Positions 42,548-49,973 of a stretch of DNA of 64,000 nt are shown here, in pieces. Numbering within the stretch: the first letter of the stretch is position 1; each line of letters starts with the position of its first letter. This DNA is from Jeotgalibacillus haloalkalitolerans (lineage in GTDB: Bacteria > Bacillota > Bacilli > Bacillales > Jeotgalibacillaceae), in contig NZ_JAXQNN010000003.1 of the NCBI RefSeq assembly GCF_034427455.1, forward strand, positions 124,001-188,000. The letters run 5' to 3'. The position numbers and the translations under genes were made by a program. Below the pieces are notes generated by a model. The model saw only the letters and a program-made list of their open reading frames with translations, was not told where the DNA came from and did no database searches.

Positions 42548-43372
42548 TTAAGTAAAATAAAGCACATAAATCACACCGGCCAGCACGATCCGGTAAATCG
42601 CAAATGGGATCAGGCGAATCCGGTTGATCAGCTTCAGAAAGAATTTGATCGAAATCAATGCAAAGATAAAGGCGCTCACAAAGCCTACTGTGAAAAATGG
42701 CAGCATCTCCACTGTGAAGTATTCCCATTTACTTAATAATGAGATGGCGCTTGCTCCCATCATGATGGGCACTGCCATAATAAAAGTGAAGTCGGCTGCA
42801 GCCCTGTGGCTGAGACCAAGCAGGACGCCTCCAGAAATGGTTGAGCCTGAGCGTGAAAATCCCGGCCATAAAGAAAGACACTGAATCAGACCAATAGAAA
42901 AGGCCTGTCTGTAGGATATTTGATCAACCGTTTCGATCTTCATTTTCTTTCCGCTTACCAAGTCAGCAGCAATCATCAGAAATGCCCCGATTACAAGTCC
43001 AATCAGTACCGTTTCAAGTGAAAACAGGTGTTCATCAATATAGTCCTCAAATAACAGACCAAGCACTCCGGCAGGAAGCAAACCAATAAATACATGGGAT
43101 AAACGCAGTTTCTCCTGTTTCCCCCTGGTTTGCGTATTAAGTCCAATTAAATCTATGATCCGCTGACGAAACACAACAACAACTGCCAAAATCGAACCGA
43201 GCTGAATCACAACTTTAAATGTATTAGCCACTGGACTCCCCAAAAATTCAGAAGACCTCAGCCATAAGTCATCTACTACAATCATGTGCCCGGTTGATGA
43301 CACCGGTGCAAATTCCGTTAATCCTTCTACCAATCCCAGCAAAAAAGCAACAAACAGCTCCCACACACTCAT
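42548..43372 (-). CDS. uppP: Undecaprenyl-diphosphatase UppP (BacA family)
   Basis: This 274-residue integral membrane enzyme dephosphorylates undecaprenyl pyrophosphate, recycling the lipid carrier of cell-wall synthesis; extra copies give bacitracin resistance. Signature regions EGLTEFAPVSSTGHMIV (about 15-31) and PGFSRSGSTISGG (about 171-183) contain the catalytic Glu, His, Ser and Arg residues. About eight membrane helices. The ATG at 43372 is chosen over an upstream TTG because AAGGAGA lies between them. The 236 bases between it and 43609 show no gene. Confidence 0.96.
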   Translation of the reverse strand: MSVWELFVAFLLGLVEGLTEFAPVSSTGHMIVVDDLWLRSSEFLGSPVANTFKVVIQLGSILAVVVVFRQRIIDLIGLNTQTRGKQEKLRLSHVFIGLLPAGVLGLLFEDYIDEHLFSLETVLIGLVIGAFLMIAADLVSGKKMKIETVDQISYRQAFSIGLIQCLSLWPGFSRSGSTISGGVLLGLSHRAAADFTFIMAVPIMMGASAISLLSKWEYFTVEMLPFFTVGFVSAFIFALISIKFFLKLINRIRLIPFAIYRIVLAGVIYVLYFT

Positions 43373-43608
43373 CCTGCGCAATCTCCTTCTCAACTTTCAA
43401 TGATGTAATGAACTGGAAAAGAAAATCATACTTTATTTTTTATGAAAACGACAGGTTAGATAGACCTTATTTTTGTGAGGTTAAGTGGGGAATGGCGGTA
43501 TGTTTAAAAGTGATTGGTTGATCTGGTTAGAATAGCTGGTGAGTACTTTTATAATAAAGCTTTGAGGACAGAGAGGTGGTCTGTTTTCAATGTCCTCAAA
43601 TACACTTT

Positions 43609-43800
43609 CTAAATATCATTTTCACCTTCGAACCGGCTGAAAATCCACCTGTAAATCAAATAATAAATAATCCCAACCAGGGCAGCTGCGATCCAATACA
43701 GAATCCCCTGTACAACCCCGTCTTTCGGCATATACAGTCCATAATAATAAGAGATGATCGTGCCGGTTATAAAAATATAAAGGATCTTTAAAAACTTCAT
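43609..43800 (-). CDS. Small membrane protein, unknown function
   Basis: This encodes 63 residues with two membrane helices (about 5-24 and 31-55) and a short acidic end FEGENDI. Its ATG overlaps the stop codon of the DinB-like gene upstream (ATGA), so it is translationally coupled to it. Function unknown. Confidence 0.6.
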   Translation of the reverse strand: MKFLKILYIFITGTIISYYYGLYMPKDGVVQGILYWIAAALVGIIYYLIYRWIFSRFEGENDI

Positions 43801-44321
43801 GACTCTTTTTTATGTAAAAGCATTTTTTTAATTACCCTGATCTGTCCGCGATGGTTGACCTCATCTTCCATCACGTGATACCAAAACCAGTATTTATTAT
43901 GGGCCACGCCATTGTCCCATTTGCCTTCCTCGAACAGCCATTCTTCATTCTTTGAGCTTAAAATTGATAGTGTTTTTTCTCTGGTTGCATTTAAGAGATT
44001 TAAGTAATAATCAAGCGGCTGGTTCCGGATCTCATGAGATGCTTCAGGACCGAGAAACAGGGCAGTCTTCCATTCGGAAAATTCTTTTTCATTCAAGTCT
44101 CTGTCTTCATGCGTGATCAGCTGATGAACAAATTCGACAGAGGCGATATGCTTCAGCAGTGCCCCAATTGAATTCGCTCCTTCATATGCAATGAAATCCA
44201 GATCTGACTGGCTCAGACCCTTTATATCACTGAGTAAAACATCCCTTGAATAATCCAACATTGAAACCAGCTCACCAATTTTACCTTCAAAACCATCTCT
44301 TTGTTTAATTCGGCAATCCAT
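43797..44321 (-). CDS. DinB-like family protein
   Basis: This 174-residue protein has the four-helix bundle of the DinB/YfiT superfamily: MLDYSRDVLLSDIKGLSQSDL, GALLKHIASVEFVHQLI and YHVMEDEVNHRGQIRVIKKM. His residues in KHIA and EVNHRGQ would form the usual metal site. Many members are thiol S-transferases (bacillithiol-dependent in Bacillales), but the substrate is unknown here. AAGGGAGG precedes the ATG. It overlaps the small membrane protein gene downstream. Confidence 0.85.
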   Translation of the reverse strand: MDCRIKQRDGFEGKIGELVSMLDYSRDVLLSDIKGLSQSDLDFIAYEGANSIGALLKHIASVEFVHQLITHEDRDLNEKEFSEWKTALFLGPEASHEIRNQPLDYYLNLLNATREKTLSILSSKNEEWLFEEGKWDNGVAHNKYWFWYHVMEDEVNHRGQIRVIKKMLLHKKES

Positions 44322-44407
44322 ATAAAGCCTCCCTTAAAAAGTAGCGTCTACACCATCCTATCAGTAAATAAATGGAGAACAAGACTGAAATCAGAAGACA
44401 ATTCGTG

Positions 44408-44437
44408 TTATCATTTAATCAGACATACTAGTAGAAT
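44408..44437 (+). promoter_or_regulatory. Candidate promoter of the macrolide phosphotransferase unit
   Basis: TTATCA (44408-44413) and TAGAAT (44432-44437) are 18 bases apart, about 65 bases ahead of the leader peptide. Downstream lies TATAGT-GAATTT-ACTATA (44463-44480), an inverted repeat that could be an operator or a 5' RNA stem. Confidence 0.45.
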
Positions 44438-44500
44438 CCGTGACAGGATTAATCAATTGATGTATAGTGAATTTACTATAAAAGAGGAGGGTTGTTAAAA

Positions 44501-44542
44501 ATGTATTCAGTGAGACTACGCCAGCAAACTTTGAACAATTAG
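44501..44542 (+). CDS. Leader peptide with RLR macrolide-arrest motif
   Basis: A 13-codon frame, MYSVRLRQQTLNN, has an excellent ribosome binding site (AAAGAGGAGG, 44481-44490). Arg-Leu-Arg at residues 5-7 is the Arg/Lys-X-Arg/Lys motif at which macrolide-bound ribosomes stall in Erm leaders; the ErmD leader has RLR at residues 6-8 and a similar end (PTLNQ against QTLNN here). It lies 231 bases ahead of a macrolide phosphotransferase gene, with two terminator hairpins between. I conclude that it senses macrolides. The arrest itself is inference. Confidence 0.8.
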   Translation: MYSVRLRQQTLNN

Positions 44543-44746
44543 TAATTTCATATGTTCAAAGGCTCTGTTTTCATTAACGGAGTAAACGGGAGAAGTCTGC
44601 ACATTTTTAATAATCTTCAACGGATCAGTTTTTTGACGATGAAGAAAGGCAGATGAGATCTGTCTTTCTTTTTGTATTTAAAGGGAGACGTTTTTTGTTG
44701 TACGCCCGTTTACCCAGAACCCCGCAGAGCGATCTGCGGGGTTTTT
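44543..44746 (+). promoter_or_regulatory. Transcription attenuator of the macrolide phosphotransferase gene
   Basis: Structure seen: CTCTGTT pairing with AACGGAG (44563-44582, one G-U pair); intrinsic terminator 1 at 44643-44674 (AGAAAGGCAGAT-gag-ATCTGTCTTTCT plus T run); intrinsic terminator 2 at 44718-44746 (AACCCCGCAGA-gcga-TCTGCGGGGTT plus T). GTAAACGGG (44582-44590) is exactly complementary to CCCGTTTAC (44705-44713), a possible long-range switch pairing. A ribosome stalled on the leader would reshape these stems and allow read-through. Alternative: the terminators may only end leader transcripts. Confidence 0.72.
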
Positions 44747-44773
44747 AAAAACATAAAATTGGAGGTTTATAAA

Positions 44774-45670
44774 ATGAAACACGAAGAGATTATACAATTA
44801 GCAAAACAAGAGGGACTCCTTTTTACTGAAGAGAGGTTAAAAATAAATGAATCCGGAGTAGATTTCCAGGTGGCGCATGCGACAGACCTGAACGGAGAAA
44901 AGTGGATTCTGCGCATTCCGCGTCAAAAGGAGTCGATGAGACATGCGGCTGTTGAGAAACACGCTCTCGATATTCTGAATGAAAACGTCTCTTTTCAGGT
45001 GCCACGCTGGTCAGTATTTACAGAACACCTGATTGCCTATAAGCAGCTTGACGGTGTTCCGGCTGCAACGATTGATATGGAGCAGCAGGCATATGTGTGG
45101 GAGCTGGATGAGCAGAACCCGCCTGATGTATTTTACCGCTCGATGGGTAAAGCGATGGTGGAGCTGCATACTTTAAAGGTTGATCTACTCAAAAATGCGG
45201 GTATCACAATCATTGAAGGTAAAGACATGAGGACTGCAATGAAGAAGAGAATGAATCATATCAAAGAACACTTTGATATCCATCCCGCGCTATGGGAGCG
45301 CTGGGAAAACTGGCTGGCAAATGAGCAGATCTGGCCGGCACATGCAGGAGTCAGACATGGTGATTTGCACCCGGGTCATATTCTGATTAATGAACAAAGT
45401 GCCGTGACAGGATTCATTGACTGGACAGAAGTGAGCGTGGGTGATGTATCATTCGATTTCACAGCGCACCTGCAGATTTTCGGGAAAGAGGGACTTCGAA
45501 AGCTGATTGACTCCTACGAGGCTGCGGGTGGACGTACCTGGCCAGGAATGGCTGAACATATTGAAGAGGTGCAGGCGGCTGGTCCAATTGTGGTTGCTGA
45601 ATATGCTTTAGTATCCGGGTTGGAAGAGATGCATGAGATGGCAGTGCAGATGTTAGGGGCAGAGGAATAA
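44774..45670 (+). CDS. Macrolide 2'-phosphotransferase, Mph family
   Basis: This 298-residue aminoglycoside-phosphotransferase-fold kinase resembles Mph enzymes, which inactivate macrolides by phosphorylating the desosamine 2'-OH. The catalytic loop GVRHGDLHPGHILIN (about 194-208) and metal-binding GFIDWTE (about 214-220) are intact, and the N-terminal part (VDFQVAHATDLNGEKWILRIPR) matches the family. The ATG at 44774 follows GGAGG; an in-frame start at 44672 lies in the attenuator and is rejected. The Arg-Leu-Arg leader peptide upstream supports a macrolide substrate. It is probably an intrinsic chromosomal gene. Confidence 0.88.
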   Translation: MKHEEIIQLAKQEGLLFTEERLKINESGVDFQVAHATDLNGEKWILRIPRQKESMRHAAVEKHALDILNENVSFQVPRWSVFTEHLIAYKQLDGVPAATIDMEQQAYVWELDEQNPPDVFYRSMGKAMVELHTLKVDLLKNAGITIIEGKDMRTAMKKRMNHIKEHFDIHPALWERWENWLANEQIWPAHAGVRHGDLHPGHILINEQSAVTGFIDWTEVSVGDVSFDFTAHLQIFGKEGLRKLIDSYEAAGGRTWPGMAEHIEEVQAAGPIVVAEYALVSGLEEMHEMAVQMLGAEE

Positions 45671-45682
45671 AACCATGAATAG

Positions 45683-45725
45683 TTCAAAGGGACCCTGGTT
45701 TTTGAGCGGTCCCTTTGAATTTTTA
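45683..45725 (+). terminator. Terminator of the macrolide phosphotransferase gene
   Basis: TTCAAAGGGACC and GGTCCCTTTGAA form a perfect 12-bp stem followed by TTTTTA. Confidence 0.93.
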
Positions 45726-45887
45726 TCAAAAATATTGAATCGTAAAGTAGAATTGTGTCGTCAATAGGGAAGAATACTAATAGATGACGATGGTCGTGCA
45801 TGCTTTTATGCAATCATTCGAAAAAATGATCATATTTTGGGAATGTTTGTTACCATATACATAACTAATCAACTTTGGGGGTCTTTG

Positions 45888-47885
45888 ATGAAAACAAAAC
45901 TGGCAGGGTTATTGTTCGTGCTGGCGGCTGTCTTTTTAGCAGGTTGCAGCGATGAACCAGTCACACCGGAAGAACGGTTAAGTGAATACGTCTCACATTG
46001 GAATGAAGAAGGTTTTGATGTGATGTTTGAAGAGTACTCAACAACAGAATCGAAGGACACATTTACAGAAGAGCAAATGGTCGATTACTGGACTAAAGTG
46101 TATGGTGATATCGAAATGTCTAATCTGGAGGTAACAATGGCTGAGGTTCCTGAGGATAAGGAATGGCCTGAGGAAGAGCCTGCTGAGATTGGCATTAACG
46201 TCGCTTTTGATACATTTGCAGGACCGGTTTCCTACAGCAAAAACGTGACGCTGATTAATGAGGAACGTGAGGAAGAGACGAACTGGTACGTTGATTGGGA
46301 ACGTTCTTTTATTCTTCCTGATCTTGAGCCGGAGGATGCTATCATGATTTCTTCTATCCCCGGCGTTCGCGGAGAACTGTATGACCGAAATGGTAATCCG
46401 TTAGCGATCAATGGGGAAGGCTATCAGGTAGGTGTCGTCCCCGGGGAATTGACAGATGAAGCAAAAAGCACGCTAGCTGAAGAACTGTCTATCACGGTTG
46501 AGTCCATTGACAATGCATTATCACAATCATGGGTTGAGGACGAATTATTTGTACCGATTCAAAAGGTATCAGGAAATCAACAGGAGCTTGTCACGTCTAT
46601 TACATCTCTCCCTGGTATCTATTCACAGTCAGTTGAAATGAGGGAGTATCCTTATGGAGAAGCGGTGTCCCATCTGACAGGCTACATTACACCCATTACT
46701 GCTGAGCAATTAGAGGAGCTTGAGGGTGAAGGCTACACGTCCACTGATATGATCGGCAGAAGAGGACTTGAACAGTTACTGGAAGATCGTCTGCGTGCAA
46801 CATCAGGAGGCGTCATTGGGATCGAAAAAGAAGCGGAAACAGTCACAGTGACTGAGATGGCACCACAGGACGGCGAAACGATCACCTTAACCATTGATGC
46901 TGAACTTCAAAAAACTGCTTATGAGTCAATGAAAGGTCAGCCGGGCACAGCTGCTGCAGTGGATCCAGGTACTGGAGAGACGCTTGTACTGGCAAGTTCA
47001 CCAGGTTTTGATCCGGCAGAATTAGCGCTGGGTGTGAGCAGTGAACGACTGACAGAGCTGCAGGAGGACCCGAATCAGCCTTTACTGAACAGGTTTTCAG
47101 CTGCTTTTGCGCCGGGATCAACGCAAAAAACCATTACAGCTGCCATTGGATTAAAAGCCGGAACGCTGGACCCGAATAAAGGAATCACGATTGAAGACGG
47201 GCTGACCTGGCAAAAAGAAGGCTGGGGTGATTTCCGGGTAACACGCGTATATGAAACAGAAAATCCTGTTGACCTGAACAAAGGTCTCGTTTACTCTGAC
47301 AATATTTATTTTGCTCAGATCGCACTTGAGATGGGTAAGGAAACTTTAATTGAAGGTCTGAAGTCATTCGGTTATGAAGAAGAACTGCCATTTGCTTATC
47401 CAATGACCGTTTCCCAGGTTTCCAATGACGGAACAATCGGTTCAGAAGGACAGCTTGCAGATACTTCATACGGTCAGGGAGAAATGCTCACAAATATTCT
47501 GCACCTGGCTTCCATGTATGAAGTCGTATTAACAAACGGCACAATCATGAAACCTCTGCTGCTTGAGGAGGAAGAGCCTGAAGTCTGGAAAGAAGGCATT
47601 CTTTCCGAAGAAGACGCGGCACTTTTGAGAACTGATTTACGTGAAGTTGTTACTGAAGGCTTTGCACAGCCTGCAAATGTCGATGAGATCAACATCGCAG
47701 GAAAAACGGGCACAGCTGAACTGAAGCTTGCGGGTGAGGAGTCAGGAAAAGAAAATGGCTTCTTTGTCGCATATGATCAGGATAATCCAAGGTTTGTCCT
47801 TGCAATGATGATTGAAGGCGTCGAAGACAAAGGAGGCAGCACATACGTTTCCGAGCTTGCAACTGAGGTATTTTTGAATCAATAA
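45888..47885 (+). CDS. Class B penicillin-binding protein, PbpC/MecA-like lipoprotein
   Basis: This 665-residue transpeptidase cross-links peptidoglycan outside the membrane. Order: lipoprotein signal with lipobox LAGC (Cys at about 20), an NTF2-like MecA N-terminal domain (about 27-140), a PBP dimerisation domain (about 160-310), and the transpeptidase domain with SxxK as STQK (near 404), SDN (YSDNIYFAQ, near 468) and KTG (AGKTGTAEL, near 605). MecA-type architecture as in B. subtilis PbpC and S. aureus PBP2a; low beta-lactam affinity is possible but not shown by sequence. GGGGG precedes ATG 45888. Confidence 0.94.
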   Translation: MKTKLAGLLFVLAAVFLAGCSDEPVTPEERLSEYVSHWNEEGFDVMFEEYSTTESKDTFTEEQMVDYWTKVYGDIEMSNLEVTMAEVPEDKEWPEEEPAEIGINVAFDTFAGPVSYSKNVTLINEEREEETNWYVDWERSFILPDLEPEDAIMISSIPGVRGELYDRNGNPLAINGEGYQVGVVPGELTDEAKSTLAEELSITVESIDNALSQSWVEDELFVPIQKVSGNQQELVTSITSLPGIYSQSVEMREYPYGEAVSHLTGYITPITAEQLEELEGEGYTSTDMIGRRGLEQLLEDRLRATSGGVIGIEKEAETVTVTEMAPQDGETITLTIDAELQKTAYESMKGQPGTAAAVDPGTGETLVLASSPGFDPAELALGVSSERLTELQEDPNQPLLNRFSAAFAPGSTQKTITAAIGLKAGTLDPNKGITIEDGLTWQKEGWGDFRVTRVYETENPVDLNKGLVYSDNIYFAQIALEMGKETLIEGLKSFGYEEELPFAYPMTVSQVSNDGTIGSEGQLADTSYGQGEMLTNILHLASMYEVVLTNGTIMKPLLLEEEEPEVWKEGILSEEDAALLRTDLREVVTEGFAQPANVDEINIAGKTGTAELKLAGEESGKENGFFVAYDQDNPRFVLAMMIEGVEDKGGSTYVSELATEVFLNQ

Positions 47886-47895
47886 GTCAAACGTT

Positions 47896-47923
47896 GAGAC
47901 GCAATTTATTGCGTCTCTTTTTT
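47896..47923 (+). terminator. Terminator after the PBP gene
   Basis: GAGACGCAA-ttta-TTGCGTCTC followed by six T, ten bases after the stop codon. Confidence 0.93.
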
Positions 47924-47933
47924 GTGGTGAAAT

Positions 47934-47960
47934 GTAGACCCGGGACAGACCCGGGTCTAC
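47934..47960. repeat. 27-nt GTAGA palindrome family, copy 3
   Basis: GTAGACCCGGG-acaga-CCCGGGTCTAC is a perfect 11-bp stem. It lies right after the PBP terminator and lacks a T run, which suggests a dispersed element rather than only a terminator. Confidence 0.75.
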
Positions 47961-47987
47961 ACTATGAAACTTTGGAGCAAATAAAAA

Positions 47988-48009
47988 ACACGGAGGCTAA
48001 CCCCGTGTT
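47988..48009 (-). terminator. Terminator of the minus-strand gene at 48014
   Basis: AACACGGaggctaacCCCGTGTT pairs with 7 bp; read on the minus strand it is followed by a T-rich stretch (TTTTTTATTT). Confidence 0.75.
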
Positions 48010-48013
48010 AAAG

Positions 48014-48388
48014 TCAATTCTCTTCAACGATTTGTTCTTCAGCTGCCTGATATTCACCAGTATCTCCTATGTAAATGGGACCGTTAGCATGATCAATTCT
48101 GATTGGCCACTCATAAGGTACCTGTAAACGTCTTCCGATCTGTCTCCAGAAATCAGTTGAATCCTTTTCAAAGTCCTGAAAATCCTTTAATAGTTCTTTA
48201 TAAGAGGAACCATCGAACTGAATATTCATATCCTGAAGCCGCATAAATGCAACATGCCGGATTTCAAGGTTTGCAGCCTGTTCCATTTCCTCTTCAGTTG
48301 CCTCACCGATAATTGTCCCCGGAGGCGGCATCATTTCATACACGTTATCAAATTCAATTACTTCTTCATCATCATGATGATTTGACAT
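48014..48388 (-). CDS. Conserved hypothetical acidic protein
   Basis: This encodes 124 residues, acidic, with no membrane segment: SNHHDDEEVIEFDNVYEMMPPPG, then a helical middle and WRQIGRRLQVPYEWPIRID. The ATG at 48388 follows AAGGAGTG at six bases; an upstream GTG would overlap that site. I do not recognise a domain. Between its start and the upstream pseudogene are about 85 bases with a terminator. Confidence 0.6.
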   Translation of the reverse strand: MSNHHDDEEVIEFDNVYEMMPPPGTIIGEATEEEMEQAANLEIRHVAFMRLQDMNIQFDGSSYKELLKDFQDFEKDSTDFWRQIGRRLQVPYEWPIRIDHANGPIYIGDTGEYQAAEEQIVEEN

Positions 48389-48473
48389 GTATAACACTCC
48401 TTACCTGTTAAATTATTCTAAATATATCACGGTTTTTGCGAAAAGATATGAATCTTAAGACCTGTAAATTGTG

Positions 48474-48510
48474 AAAAGGTAGACCCGGGATGGACCCTGC
48501 TCTACCTTTC
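48474..48510 (-). terminator. Terminator of the 27-nt GTAGA palindrome family, copy 4
   Basis: AAAGGTAGA (48475-48483) pairs with TCTACCTTT (48501-48509); core 48479-48505 is again 27 nt. It overlaps the stop codon of the NlpC/P60 reading frame. On the minus strand it ends in TTTTCACAA. Confidence 0.8.
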
Positions 48511-49311
48511 CACATCGCCAAATCGTCTAAATCCTTCAAGCTTCGATTGCCAATATGAGTTTGTTAAACTTGTGATTTGTACACCATCGCCATCGTTAGC
48601 ATGGATAAACTGGTCGTTACCAATATAGATTCCTACATGGGATATACCAGTTTTATAGGTATTTTCAAAGAAAACTAAATCTCCTGCTTGTGGAGGGTTT
48701 ACGTAATAGGAACGTGCATGCTGATCCTCTGCATTCGTACGACTAATCTCCAAGCCGGTTTCCCTGAATACATAATAGACAAAACCGCTGCAATCAAACC
48801 CATCAGGTGTGGACCCGCCCCATACGTAAGGGACCCCAAGCTGTTTCATAGCAATATCCATAATGGTTTCCACCAAAGAAACACTGGTTTCCGTTGGAGT
48901 TGAAGTAATCGCTTCATCTGAGACAGTTAATTTTTGTCCCGGGACGATTAGATTCCCGGAAAGTTAATTAAGTTCCCTCAGTTTATCTACTGTCGTACTC
49001 TGATTTCTGGCAATAGATGCTAAAGTATCACCGGATGCTACAGTATAGATCCTACTCTCAGTGTCTGTTGTAAGCACAGCTTCCTCTGAAACTGCAGGGA
49101 TCTTTAGTACTTGATTCGTTATAATTTCATTTGAGGAAAGCTGATTCAGAGTCTTGAGTTTAGCTACACTCGTCTGATGCTCAGTAGCAATTCGCCATAA
49201 TGTATCCCCTGACTGGACTTGATAATGATCAATATTCTCTTCCGCTTCAGCCACAATCCCTGTAAAAGAGAAAATAATTGCAAGTGTCATAACCGCTGCT
49301 GCAATCTTCAT
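48502..49311 (-). pseudogene. LysM-NlpC/P60 cell-wall endopeptidase gene interrupted by one in-frame stop
   Basis: The frame begins at ATG 49311 (GGAGG upstream) with a signal peptide (AAAVMTLAIIFSFTGIVAEA), then two LysM repeats (YQVQSGDTLWRIATEHQTS and YTVASGDTLASIARNQSTT). In the middle of the second repeat it meets TAA at 48966-48964. The same frame continues without shift as LSGNLIVPGQKLTVSDEA, the expected end of the repeat, and then a full NlpC/P60 domain: PYVWGGSTPDGFDCSGFV with the catalytic Cys, SHVGIYIG with the His. Intact it would be a 269-residue LytE/CwlS-like DL-endopeptidase. The downstream GTG at 48876 has no ribosome binding site. Nonsense mutation, sequencing error or read-through are all possible. 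Confidence 0.85.
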
Positions 49312-49501
49312 CGTAACGCCTCCAATTGGTTAATAGATGATTTGTAAGAGTAGTATAACCAGATTTTAGATATTTTAACTGCGAGTGTAGAAGCGGAAGA
49401 AGAGGCAGCTAACCTTCAGCTCTCTTGAAACTTTCATTCATCTGAATCGTAGAGATTTATAAAGACATTAGAGATGAATACATACCAAAGGAGAAGGTCT
49501 C

Positions 49502-49636
49502 ATGTACTTACTTGCGCTCATTGCGATCATCATCATTCTGTTCATCAGTTCGATTACAGTTGAAAAATACTTAAAAGAGCATTCGCGTCAAAATGAAGAG
49601 ATTATCCGGATTTTAAATGAAATAAAAGGTAGATGA
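49502..49636 (+). CDS. Small membrane protein of 44 residues
   Basis: A short frame has AAAGGAGAAGG six bases ahead of its ATG. It encodes one membrane helix (LLALIAIIIILFISSITV, residues 3-20) and a charged cytoplasmic helix (EKYLKEHSRQNEEIIRILNE). The good ribosome binding site, the clean amphipathic tail and the lack of any other gene in the gap favour a real gene. Function unknown. Confidence 0.6.
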   Translation: MYLLALIAIIIILFISSITVEKYLKEHSRQNEEIIRILNEIKGR

Positions 49637-49790
49637 CAATAGATTTAGGTGTCATTATTCTCAAACAGTATTGAGATTTTCTACCGGACAGGTTTTATGG
49701 GCAGTGTGAAGATTTCGCCGGAAGAGATTTGGACAAAAGGTAAAAAATGAGTTTCTAACAACTCTGATGATTGAGATAAAGCTTAGTTTA

Positions 49791-49910
49791 GTGGAGCGTA
49801 AGACGGCGACTCCGGGATGAATAGAGGGAAGCTGAGACCCCGCAGCCAAAGGCGAGGAGGCTTAGCGACCTCCGTCCGGAAAGCGTCCGCCTGAAGCGCA
49901 GCCAAACGAT
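49791..49910. repeat. Bacillaceae-type intergenic repeat
   Basis: The stretch GTGGAGCGTAAGACGGCGAC, followed by GAAGCTGAGACCCCGCAG, AAAGGCGAGGAGGCTTAGCG, GGAAAGCGTCCGCCTG and AAGCGCAGCCAAACG, matches a GC-rich repeat of about 100-120 bp that I know from intergenic regions of many Bacillaceae. It is richer in G and C than its surroundings. The remaining part of the 49637-49973 gap holds only the terminator that follows. Confidence 0.7.
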
Positions 49911-49913
49911 TTT

Positions 49914-49947
49914 AAAGAGCTGAGACATTTTTATGTCCCAGCTCTTT
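49914..49947. terminator. Terminator beside the histidine kinase gene
   Basis: AAAGAGCTGAGACAT and ATGTCCCAGCTCTTT form a stem of about 14 pairs with a TTTT loop. The A and T flanks allow action on either strand; it most likely ends the minus-strand two-component operon. Confidence 0.85.
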
Positions 49948-49973
49948 CTTAAATGATCTTTATCTATTTGAAA

